In this document: one piece after another, positions 12,568 to 21,810 of the stretch
Layout of the letters: the number at the start of each line of letters is the position of its first letter
Numbering within the stretch: the first letter of the stretch is position 1
Source of the DNA: Cunninghamia lanceolata
Lineage: Eukaryota; Streptophyta; Pinopsida; Cupressales; Cupressaceae
NCBI GenBank assembly: GCA_027924645.1
Contig: BSBN01000037.1
Span: 2,852,001 to 2,916,000 of the forward strand
DNA length: 64,000 nt
Reading direction: 5' to 3'
Translations under genes and position numbers: made by a program
Notes under the pieces: model-generated
What the model saw: only the letters and a program-made list of their open reading frames with translations
Told to the model about the DNA's origin: nothing
The model's database searches: none

Positions 12568-13118
12568 CTAAGTTGAACTTGCAGCACTGACCCCTTTAGC
12601 CTTTTCTACAAATTCCTTTTGTAATATATTAGGCATAGGGGTATCCTCTAACTGCCTCTTTTTGGACCTTGTGTTGTTTGCAATACTAGTTACAAGCATG
12701 ATCACATTGTCCATAGGCTGGTTAACAACACAAAAGTCCCCGGGGGTCCATAACATCAAATTGGAATAAGAAGCAACCTCTCTTTGGTCCTCAGAGTTAC
12801 TATTGGATGCTTCCACCAATGATGCTTGCTGAGTGTGAAAGTTTTGCACCATAAGGCTTGTTCTTGTGCTCCAAAAGCGCAAGTGGACTAATTGTATGGT
12901 TGGTTTAACAGATAACACCAATCTACCTCTCAGGCCATATTGTTTTGAGTAGGGATCAAAGCCCTAACTGGATTAACAACTGATATCTGTTGGATAGGTT
13001 TGACTGTTTGCAAAGGCCAGGCAGGGTTATTATTTGGGTACCTATTTGGTTGGTAACCCTGATTCTAGTTTTGGTTTCTATTGGAATTATAACCCTGATT
13101 CCAACTTTGATTTGAAGA
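12568..13118 (-). pseudogene. gag-protease linker of the Tat element
   Basis: Downstream of the gag frame the minus strand is Asn/Gln-rich (repeats like NQGYNSNRNQN near 13110-13040), interrupted by stops, followed by an open piece at 12921-12568 with no known domain. I see no CX2CX4HX4C zinc knuckle. 12241-12567 adds nothing recognisable. It is assigned to the element by position only. Confidence 0.5.
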
Positions 13119-14147
13119 CTACCCCTGGTTATAATTTTGATGGGGTTTGGGAGTAGTTTGAATAGCTATGCTATTGATTTTGTTGGTCAAATTGGCCATG
13201 AGGGTTTTAAGGTCATTCTCTTCTTGGGAAAGAGAAGATATGGAGGCTTTAGGCTCTGGGATGGGAGCAATAATAGGTTGTTGTACCTGTGAATGCAATT
13301 CTGGGAAAATGGGTACAAGAGGTCTGGGAGTAATTTTCCCATCCCGTATTAAGCAATTTTCAGCCTTTAAGGCTATCTCATATGCATCTGGTAGGGTATC
13401 AACACCCATAGATTGCATCATAATAACAATATCAGAATTTAAAGCTCTTAAAAAGTATAACAAGGCACCTTGTGGAGATGGTCTAAGCAACTCTAGGATT
13501 CCCTCCCATGTCCTCTGAAATCTAAAGTTGAAGTCCACCATCATCTCACTAGGAGCTCTCTTTATTGTTGTCAATTGTTCTAGTAGAGAAACATTGTCTG
13601 CCCTCTCTCCAAATTGCTTGTAGAGTGCCTCTCCTAGCTCACCCCAATCATGTATTGAAGTAGGGGTTAAACTCCTAAACCATTGCAAAGCTCTCCCCTT
13701 GAAGGATGACACCATGAGCCTAACATCCACATCCTGATGCTGAATATGGTGGACCAAACATACATTTGATATGTATTTAATATGTTCAGCATGTGTAGTA
13801 GAACCATCACCCGTAAAGGATGAAATACTCTTTAGGGCTGATGTGGGTATATCATTATGTGCAGCCAGGTCTAAAGGGTTGCCTCCATTGAAGGTCACAA
13901 AAGGCAAATTGCTTGCCATACTAGGAATATTCAAATTTATCCCAGGCATGTGCAGGTATGTGCAAGCCCCTTCTTGTGTACTGAAACCTAACAGGAGGAG
14001 GCATGGACTGAGCTCTTGGGTGAGATAGAACAACATTGTAATTCCTTCTTTCAGGAGACCTGGATAACCTAGTTCTTCTTCTTGAAGCAGCAACATGCAA
14101 TTAAACAAACTAATAATTACCTCTTGAAGAAGCTCTTGTCTGCACAT
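13119..14147 (-). CDS. Tat-like retrotransposon gag, open frame
   Basis: A 342-residue uninterrupted frame. The gag core is at about residues 110-230: ALQWFRSLTPTSIHDWGEL, then QFGERADNVSLLEQL and FRFQRTW, typical of the retrotransposon gag domain. The first 75 residues look like leader sequence, and the real start may be the Met of MASNLPFVTFNGGNP near 13920. The C terminus is Pro-rich, then Asn/Gln-rich. It would build the particle that carries the element RNA. It is the only long intact frame of this element; nothing shows that it is expressed. Confidence 0.8.
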   Translation of the reverse strand: MCRQELLQEVIISLFNCMLLLQEEELGYPGLLKEGITMLFYLTQELSPCLLLLGFSTQEGACTYLHMPGINLNIPSMASNLPFVTFNGGNPLDLAAHNDIPTSALKSISSFTGDGSTTHAEHIKYISNVCLVHHIQHQDVDVRLMVSSFKGRALQWFRSLTPTSIHDWGELGEALYKQFGERADNVSLLEQLTTIKRAPSEMMVDFNFRFQRTWEGILELLRPSPQGALLYFLRALNSDIVIMMQSMGVDTLPDAYEIALKAENCLIRDGKITPRPLVPIFPELHSQVQQPIIAPIPEPKASISSLSQEENDLKTLMANLTNKINSIAIQTTPKPHQNYNQG

Positions 14148-14175
14148 GCATATAATGTTTGACTAGTCTGAGATA

Positions 14176-14194
14176 GGAGTCTATAGAGTCGCCA
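14176..14194 (-). other. Primer binding site of the Tat element
   Basis: The minus strand reads TGGCGACTCTATAGACTCC directly after the LTR end. TGGCGACTC is the start of the primer site common in Tat/Ogre elements, reported as complementary to an Arg tRNA. The second half is less conserved, as expected from decay. Confidence 0.65.
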
Positions 14195-14810
14195 AGTGCA
14201 TGAAAACATATGCCAAAATGCAGAGTACTAAGAACAACACCAAATCCTTAGCCTAATTCAAATTAAATTGGTCCCACAGGGCATGCCATAAATTGTTGTC
14301 ACTTGGATTTGCACCCTATGTTGGAGTAGTTTAGTGTTGCAACAATCCAGTGAAACATTGGGATGATTTCCAAGTGTGGGACCCTACAGGGAAATCAAAT
14401 CTCCAAAGAAAGGTTGGTTCCTTTTCTGAATATAAGATTCAGAGTGTGCTAAGACTAAACCTAATCTATTCACTATTGTGGAAAAGAGGAAGAAGGAGAA
14501 ACTAAAAGGGAAAAGGTGATACACTAGGTTTGAATGATTGACCCTCCAATCAACCATGTATGCACAGAATAACAATAAACAATAGACAAGCATACACAAA
14601 TCATAAATGAATTGCAAAGGTAAAGGAAACTAATTGAGATCCAAAAGGAAAGAAAGATTCACAAATGGACACTCAAACAAAAGTATTACATAGAGCAAAA
14701 GAATTCATAAAAAGGTAAAATCTCTTGTTTATTCTCAAAGAGGCACGGCTATAGCTGATATGAGATATGGTTTTTTATACCAAAAGACAACATAATACAT
14801 TCGATTTCAT

Positions 14811-14820
14811 GCCTTTTATA
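14811..14820 (-). promoter_or_regulatory. TATA box of the Tat LTR
   Basis: Minus-strand TATAAAAGGC, about 615 bases before the LTR end. It fits the transcription start of the element. Confidence 0.55.
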
Positions 14821-15269
14821 GCATTTTACAATGAGGCGCCATTACCTACTGCAATAAATTCGCCCCGTGGGCCCGTCAAAAGATATTTTACAAAGGGAAG
14901 GTCTGGAAACATCTACTTTGTCTTTGACATAAATGTAGAACAATATCTTCTCATAAGTAGCTGAATAAATATCTGCGGTGAAACCGTGTGCTTGAATCTC
15001 CACTTGCAACAATAGATGCCCAACAAAAAATTCCAATTGGAGTTGGACGCTTGACTTTCACTCTGGCCTGGATTCTGGCTTATTAGCAATATTTCATCAA
15101 GGTTAACCATGGAGGATACTGAATTATGCTTCTTTTCCCTTTGTTTCTGAAGATCGCAGAAGTCGTCAGAGATCAAGCCTCTGGCCTTTAACGTTTCGCC
15201 TTCCAAGAGGGAAGGAGAAAGGAGAAAAATCTGCCCCCAAGCTCCACTTTACAAAGGAAGATTACAATA

Positions 15270-15720
15270 TCGACGGACTTCAGGCCTCAGGCCTTCCATC
15301 TTTTGCCTTCCCATAGAAAGAGGAAGAAGGAAAGTTTGAGCCCCGAAAGTCCAAGGACTTAGCCATTTTTTGAAAGTTTTGGCGGAGTTCAGACCTCAGG
15401 CCTTCCATCTTCTTCGTTCCATGAAAATGAAGAAGAAGAAAGGTTCGATCCCCGAAGCCTAAAACACTTAGCATTAATTTGAGAGAAAAGGAGTGGAACT
15501 TGATCCCCAAGACTTCCTCCTTATCGCTTGTCTTTTGTCCACGTAGTAGCTTTCTGCGGTTTTGCAAGCTTGAGGGGGCCCACTCAAAAGGCTTTGTGGA
15601 ATGGCGAAATGCCTTATAAATTTTAACACTCAGTGGAGGTTGGACTTTGGGCCTTCCATCGTTTGTCTTCCAAAAGGAAAGGAAGAGGGAAGAAGGAAAG
15701 TCCAAAGTCTAAAACTCTGA
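15270..15720. repeat. Imperfect tandem repeats in the Tat LTR
   Basis: GGCCTTCCATC occurs at 15290, 15399 and 15650. Each copy is followed by a T-rich half and then a purine-rich half with AAGAAGGAAAG-like sequence, able to fold back on each other. The unit is roughly 110-130 bases, with a less similar unit around 15500-15600. The minus-strand open frame over 15705-15280 is a product of this repeat and has no known domain. Confidence 0.65.
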
Positions 15721-15969
15721 AAAACTTTCAATACTTAAAGTATTTTGCAAAGAAAAAGGTAGAGTTCGGAGTCGATTAGGATGACATGATGAAGGGTAGA
15801 ACTCTGAACTCTAAAACTCTGACAGGGTTAAAAATACAAGGAAAACTCAAGATTTTGGACTTAGTCGATTTTGGGATGTTTTTCCTTGCATTTCCAAAGG
15901 GGACAACACTTAGAGATTTTGTGAATTTGGACCATTTGGTTGGGGAGTAGAATAGGACAACACTATGTA

Positions 15970-16165
15970 GTAGGCCAATAGTTCTTATACCTAAGAGGGA
16001 TGATTCCTAATGCCTATTCATTGACTATAAAGCACTCATCAAGATAGTGGTGAAAAATAGGTATCCTCTACCATGCATTGACAACTTACTCGACTAGCTT
16101 CGAGGTGCACAATAACATACCAATATCGACCTCAAATTAGGATATCATCAAGTACTAGTCTAATT
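15970..16165 (+). pseudogene. Orphan Gypsy reverse transcriptase fragment
   Basis: Plus-strand translation with stops shows IPKRDDS, IDYKALIKIVVKNRYPLP, CIDNLLDQLRGA and IDLKLGYHQV. These are the RT blocks of a chromovirus-type Gypsy element. Nothing recognisable precedes or follows it. The Tat insertion point is just left of the fragment, so the Tat element appears to have landed in an older element. Confidence 0.75.
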
Positions 16166-16199
16166 AAATACATTTAGAAATATGTTTTCAATTGGAAAA

Positions 16200-18430
16200 T
16201 CACTACCAATAAAGATCACTGGTTACATGTCAGGTCATAGGTTCAATTATTTAGTGGGTAGATGCCTTTAGGTAGATGTCATTAAGTCTAGATTTGATGA
16301 AACTTATTTAGGCCAAATTGCATCAATGGTAACTAATTGTCCAAATTTATTCTCTCCCATTTAAATTGATGTCATTAGGGAGATGATGTTGTCTACTTTC
16401 AATGTGCCCACCTCAAGGCAAGAATCATCGTTGCAATGGGTGTTGCATGAAAATAGTCACCCAAAAGGTTTTATGATTTTAGAGAATTTGTGAAGGTTTT
16501 TGTTGAGTGTAGTTTGGGATTTGAACCTATGGCCTATTGTTCTCAAGAGAGACCTCTTACTTGTCCATTTATCACCTCATTTGTGCATAGAAATGATAAA
16601 TAGTCAACTTATTGTAGAATGAAAAATGAAATTGGCCATTGGGACTAGTGAACATCAAGAAAGACTTGTGGGGCCATTCATGTATATTGTGGGTACTTAC
16701 TCTTGTTTTTTTACTATTTTAATGTTATTTGTAATGTTTTATATGAAATGTGTAGTCCAAAACTTTAATTTTTGGACCATTTGCTAGATATAATTACATG
16801 CCTTTAACCCAAATAAACATTTAGATAAAATCCTTAGGTCTAACATTGACTAAAAATGATTTCATTGTTTGCATAAGGGAGCATGTATATTGTAGCATGG
16901 CATGTGCCATCAACCTATGTAATTACCAAGAAAATGTAGTGGTATTGCAACCCATTTTAGTTTTTGTACAACCACTCTAAAATTGATTTGAAGCCTAGGT
17001 TGAATTTCAGTGGACAACTCTCTAGACGAGGATCTAGATGAAATTGTAGGCATGTGCAAAAGCTTTATGTGTGAGACAGGGTAGTGAAAGAGAGAGAGAG
17101 AGGTATATAGAACTAAAATTGTAAATGTATTATTATCTATCTACTCATCCTGTACATGACATACTCTTGAGAAAGATATATGGCTGCTATCTTCTATCTA
17201 CCTATTTGTTTATCTACATTTATTCATTGATTGATTTATTGATATAAGCTATGTTACATATATGTATATAGATTACATAGATCTCATGTCATGGAGGTTG
17301 AGTCATTATGGAAGGTGAATTGTCCCTATGGAAGTGGAACCATTTCTATGTATGACTTCTCATCTCTCGATGGGTGTGCAGTGTTGAACTATTTACTGAT
17401 AGGTGCTTGATGTGTTAGTGTATGACCTGACATAGAGTGAGCCTCTAGGGTGCCACCTAGATTGTCGCATCGACGACACTATCTAAAGTGCAAAGTGTGA
17501 TTCTCAAAATAATGTGATAAAAAGCCATGTGAATTAGACTTTATGATTTGGTCCAGAGGTGTACTTGACCCCACTAAAGCCACGATAGAAACCATAGAAG
17601 GTTTGACAAGAGTATGGTTACCTTAAAGTGTTTGATCGTATATAAAGTTCTTTGTGCCACTACTAGAGTATGTGGGGGCACTTTTTGGAGATGGGTGGGT
17701 GATCTTTGTGTTATTGTGAGCATCTAGGAGGTAATTTGCTATACCACAGATCATGGAGGTGTGGGAAACCATGGAGGCATTGCCATAGTTACCGCAAGCC
17801 TTGGTGTTACCATAAGAATCTTGTTTGGCAGGTTCTGTTGGATCAAATGTGGATTGTGACCATTACATTGAGTCACTTCCACTAGGTAACTACTCAAGAA
17901 ATAGACCAAGACAATTTAAATTAAATGACCATATAGTTTTGATTATATATACCATTTTCTTTTATCACATTGGTTGCCAAATATTTTTTGTGAATGCATG
18001 ATCATGCCATTATAAACCCTCGGATAACATTATAGGTTATGCCTCTTGGTGTAATTATATACACACTCACATCACTCATTTTACTTACATATATTAGATT
18101 TCTAGGCAAGCTTAGAATAAGTAGAACTCAAAGGAGGGCTTTAACTTGTCCATCTATGAACATCACCTCAAATAATCCACACCATATGATCCTCTGTGAC
18201 AAGTTGTTTGACAAGAAAACATTACCTCCATGTCGAACTTTCATATCCACGAAACCATTTATTGTGGAGATTCACGTGAAAGAAAACACTTCTATTGATT
18301 AACCAACCATCATGAAATAAGTGTGTACTTGAAGATACTAAATACACATCCCTTGCTTATTTAAGGGAGGTCTTCATTTATGTGGAATGAACACCAATAG
18401 GTGCCTTACCTTTGTCAATCTTATTTTACT
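16200..18430. other. Intergenic, nothing recognisable
   Basis: No gene, RNA or intact repeat is visible. There is a short GA microsatellite at about 17089-17102. The part nearest 18430 is probably the downstream body of the minus-strand Copia relic, but no zinc knuckle or protease can be seen. Confidence 0.4.
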
Positions 18431-18439
18431 ATAGTTCCA

Positions 18440-19115
18440 AAATTTCTTCATGGGTCTTTATAGAGGTTTAGATTTACCTCTAGAATTTGATTGTTAATCC
18501 CCTGACTTGTTTTTATTTCTCTCTTGGTAACACCATATCACTAACAAGACATCTTTTGTTAGATCCTCCATGGATTATTGCCTCATTTCTTCTAATAACA
18601 AGGATGCTACTAGCTCCTCAATTTTCAATGTAGATGAGTACTACTAATGGCCATAACAAGATTATCCCATGAATCTGATAAATAACATAACAAAGTAACA
18701 CATTTATCCTCTTCATCCATTATAATAACAACTGAGGCAAATTGACTTACCATAATGTTTTAAACATATATATGCTTTGTCACAAAGTTATTGTCACTCA
18801 TCCTATGAGAATACATCTTTCAAATAAAAGGCTTGTTTACCAAGGACTTTGTTTGATACAAAGATTCTATATCTTATCCCATATTAGAAATGGCTTCTCC
18901 TATGACATTCCATAATATTGAGATTGAAAGGAACAACTAAATTGAACTCTTCACCTCCTATCAATCTTCATCTAGTATTTTGTCATCATACTCGAGGGCT
19001 TCTTTATTGACACAACAACTCATTAATCCATGTCCACAAGAAGATCTTCCATCTTAAGCTTCTATAACTCCAAGTTTTGACCATAAAATTTATCCATCTC
19101 TACCCTTGAACTATT
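18440..19115 (-). pseudogene. Copia gag, decayed
   Basis: Minus-strand translation with stops and one or two frame changes gives, in order, VEMDKFYGQNLEL, KLKMEDLLVDMD, LYQTKSLVNKPFIWKMYS and EEDKCVTLLCYLSDSWDNLV, then LVASLLLEEMR. These are the ordered blocks of the Copia gag (UBN2-type) protein, which normally read FNGQNFELWKLKMEDLL and LPDSWDNLV. It lies just inside a primer site and LTR on the right. Confidence 0.75.
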
Positions 19116-19220
19116 TTCCATTTCTCTCACACAGAAGATTGATCTACGTAGAGTTCCCGCTCGAGAAAAGGTCTATTACATAGCCAATATGCCCTTGCCT
19201 TGAAAAAATTAACTAAACCT

Positions 19221-19236
19221 TAGCTCTAGTAACAAC
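19221..19236 (-). other. Decayed Met-tRNA primer site of the Copia relic
   Basis: The minus strand reads GTTGTTACTAGAGCTA, a worn version of TTGGTATCAGAGCTA. It lies between the gag remnant and the LTR, as it should. Confidence 0.5.
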
Positions 19237-20170
19237 TGTAGAGAAATTATATTGATAAACTCAAGCAAAGAGAAACCACGATAACATAATCTTCAATGCA
19301 CCAAATAAATATAGCATAGTCACAATGTAACAAGAGGTTTTACCATGGGAAACCCTTATAGGAAAACTAGCAAAAATAACACTCACTTATTGTAGTATTT
19401 CAACCATTAAGAATATAATATTTTTTTTGCACTCATTGTTAACCATAATCCATGTGTGAGTATTTACATGCATGTTAATATAAGAACATACTATATAACA
19501 TAACAATATAATTGATATAAAACCTGGGTTGAAGAAACTGCCTATTAGGGCCCAATTTTTTTTCTTAAGATATACAATTATCAAGAATGTAGAACATACA
19601 ACACAAACATGGAAAAGTTGTATCCATTAATTATTGCATTTAGTTCCCCCAAAATGAAAATACATCAAATTTGTTTTAAGTTTAACACTAAATACTTCAT
19701 GAGTGAAAAGTTCACTCAAATTGCCATCATGCAACATAACAATACATTTGGTATAAAAGCATGGATTGAAGAAATTGCCTATTAGGGCCCAACTATTTTT
19801 TGTGATAGGGTATACAATTATCACGAATGTAAAACATGCAAAATATCCAACACAAACATGCAAAAGTTGTATCCATTAATTATTTAATTTAGTTCCCCCA
19901 AAATGAAAATACATGAAATTTGTTTTAAATTTAACACTAAATACCATATGAGTGCAAAGTTCATTCAAATCGCCATCCTTAATGATGGGATAAAGAGTTA
20001 AATATACTTAATTTTTAGGACAATCCCATGGAACAAGAAAAATGTTACAATATATAAAATAGGAGTATTACATACACAACACTTAAGCTCTAAGTTGGTG
20101 GGAGGGAACAAGCACATAAAGTTTCCCCAAACTAGTGTAGTGAGAGTGGATGTAGAAAGTTTCCCTAACA
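19237..20170 (-). mobile_element. 5' LTR of the Copia relic
   Basis: The + strand LTR runs from TGTAGAGAAA to CCCTAACA, so in element direction it starts TGTTAGGG, a very common Copia LTR start, and ends CTACA. Length is about 934 bases, inflated by an internal 237-base duplication. Ends are judged by eye; no second LTR was found. Confidence 0.55.
19497..19975. repeat. Tandem duplication of about 237 bases in the Copia LTR
   Basis: Copy 1 is about 19497-19733 and copy 2 about 19734-19975. Matching blocks include GCCTATTAGGGCCCAA, AGTTGTATCCATTAATTAT and TTAGTTCCCCCAAAATGAAA. Several small differences separate the copies, so the duplication is old. Confidence 0.85.
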
Positions 20171-21360
20171 ACTAGAGGGTTTTTATGTTTGTGGAAGTTT
20201 TCATGGCACCTTTTTAAAACTTCAAAGTTCAAAAAACACGGACTTTATAATTTCTCATTTGAATTTTCTTACTAAAAAAGAATAAAAAAATTGATAGGAC
20301 GACTTATCTTGGAAGGGCTCCTAATTTTTATTAACACCACTTGTTAAGAAAATTTAACCAATCACCTTCATAAAACCATAGTTTAAGATAAAGCCACATC
20401 TTGCGAACCACCAAAGTTTGACCCCACATGATGAACTGTAACTCAAAACTAGATATGTTTGAATGCGAGTCCATATCAAAAGATTAAACAAAGGTCTTTG
20501 ATAAGGAACTCACTTCTTTAAGACTTTGAACCGTATCAATATGAATACGACATACAACTTGTATACAAACAATAAACATCCCATTGTTTATTATTTGGGA
20601 TCCCAAAACTCTAAATAACAAACAACTGGTTGATTTATTTTAAACTATATAAACATTAAAATTCAACATTAAAACACAAAATCAAATACTTATGAATTTT
20701 AATCCACCCACTATTTTTTTAATATGAATACTTCCTATTTAACTTATATTAAAAAAGCAATAAATAGTACAATATTCATAAAAAAGGGCAAGGTGGTAAA
20801 AATGCACACCCATGAAATTTCAAAGCCTTAATAGGCGAATAAGGAAGCGGCCTCATGGAGGGGGGCTTCCTAAATTATCTCAACAGTGTTGCTCAAATTT
20901 TTCAGGAGCATTTTAAAATAAGGGGTCCCATGAATTTTGCAGTTGCGTGTAGGCTTAAAATTTAAGTTCCGAAATTTATGGAAGCTGGTGGTCTCATGAG
21001 GTTTTTAGTTTAATGCTAATTGATTTAACAAAGATTTTTAGGACCTACAAATAAAAATCTTTCCCTCCAAAATCTTTTCTAAATTAAATAGAAAGAATCT
21101 AAAAACTGGTAGAAAAACTCAGCCCCACCTCAAATGCACCTGCTCAAAATCAACCACCTAAAAAATCGCTGCTCCTATTTTGAAGGAAAAGATTCTAATT
21201 TATGCCATAGCAATTTTTTTGGGTTTCATGGGACCCTTTGCTCCACAAAAATAATCCTCTAGCAGCTCCATGGGACCCTCCTAAAAGCCTTTAAACACAT
21301 ACCAAACAAAAATAAGAAAAGAAGAAACACAAAGTGATAAGCGTTCTTTAAGTGTGAACG
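20171..21360. other. Upstream region of POL2, no gene
   Basis: AT-rich intergenic DNA without recognisable coding sequence. It probably contains distal promoter sequence of POL2. No clear TATA box at the expected distance is seen. Confidence 0.4.
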
Positions 21361-21364
21361 AGTC

Positions 21365-21440
21365 CCGGGAAACCACGTCTTGCAAAACTTAAAAAAATTG
21401 AAGTATTTGGACATTCCCGCGCGCAATATTTGCCGCCAAA
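21365..21440 (+). promoter_or_regulatory. POL2 core promoter with E2F-type sites
   Basis: Two exact matches to the E2F consensus TTTSSCGS lie on the minus strand: TTTCCCGG at 21365-21372 and TTTGGCGG at 21433-21440. A one-mismatch site, ATTCCCGC with a GCGC run, is at 21413-21424. They lie about 115-190 bases upstream of the ATG. Replication genes of plants are commonly driven by E2F at the G1/S transition, so the sites make sense here. Binding is inferred. Confidence 0.6.
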
Positions 21441-21555
21441 ATACTCACTCCTACACTTCAATCCATTCTGATCTAGTTACTCTCCTCTCACTGAAAGGTC
21501 TCGACATCCAGAGTTCGAGTCCCTCTAAGCTGAACTAAACCAAAAAGAGAAAAAC

Positions 21556-21810
21556 ATGAGCGCTCAAGGCAGAGGCAAAAATGCGTTTGGTGGAGGCGCG
21601 GGGTACAGATCCAATGCACCCGAAGGCGGGCGTGGCAGAGGAGGAGGAGGACGGGGCAAAGGAGGAGGCGGAGGGGGCAGAACTTCCGGCAGGAGACCTG
21701 GTCTGAATAAGATCAGACGCGGTGAAGAGGAGGAGCTAGAGGCCAAGCTAGGGTTCGATCTCTTCACTGAAGGCGAGCCCCGCTTAGGATGGCTTCTTAC
21801 TATGTCATCT
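21556..21810 (+). CDS. POL2: POL2 exon 1
   Basis: Encodes residues 1-85. The first 57 are rich in Gly and Arg ([18 protein letters not shown]), then comes the conserved [14 protein letters not shown]. It ends in phase 0 at GTAAGT. It is much richer in G+C than the surrounding DNA. Confidence 0.95.

Larger units (their letters stand above)
7915..14194 (-). mobile_element. Tat-like Gypsy LTR retrotransposon, internal region
   Basis: Minus-strand order is gag (14147-13119), protease (about 12240-11703), an extra RNase H (11660-11358), RT (11126-9904), a degenerate first RNase H (9879-9577) and integrase (9415-8168). The integrase core motif YYPQGNGLAESTNK and the second RNase H place it in the Tat/Ogre branch. 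A primer site of the kind used by that branch lies at the right end. The extra RNase H sits before RT, whereas in the Tat elements I know best it follows the first RNase H. Frames are broken, so the copy is not autonomous. Confidence 0.85.
14197..15962 (-). mobile_element. 5' LTR of the Tat-like element
   Basis: The inner end (+ strand TGCATGAA) lies two bases from the primer site. The outer end is ATAGGACAACA, so the LTR starts TGTTGTCC in element direction. Inside, the minus strand has a good TATA box, TATAAAAGGC, at 14811-14820 and a second, TATAAAAAA, near 14771. A purine-rich repeat block lies at 15270-15720. Beyond 15962 the sequence changes to an unrelated RT fragment on the other strand, which supports the boundary. 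The partner LTR is nearly absent (7853-7914). Confidence 0.65.
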
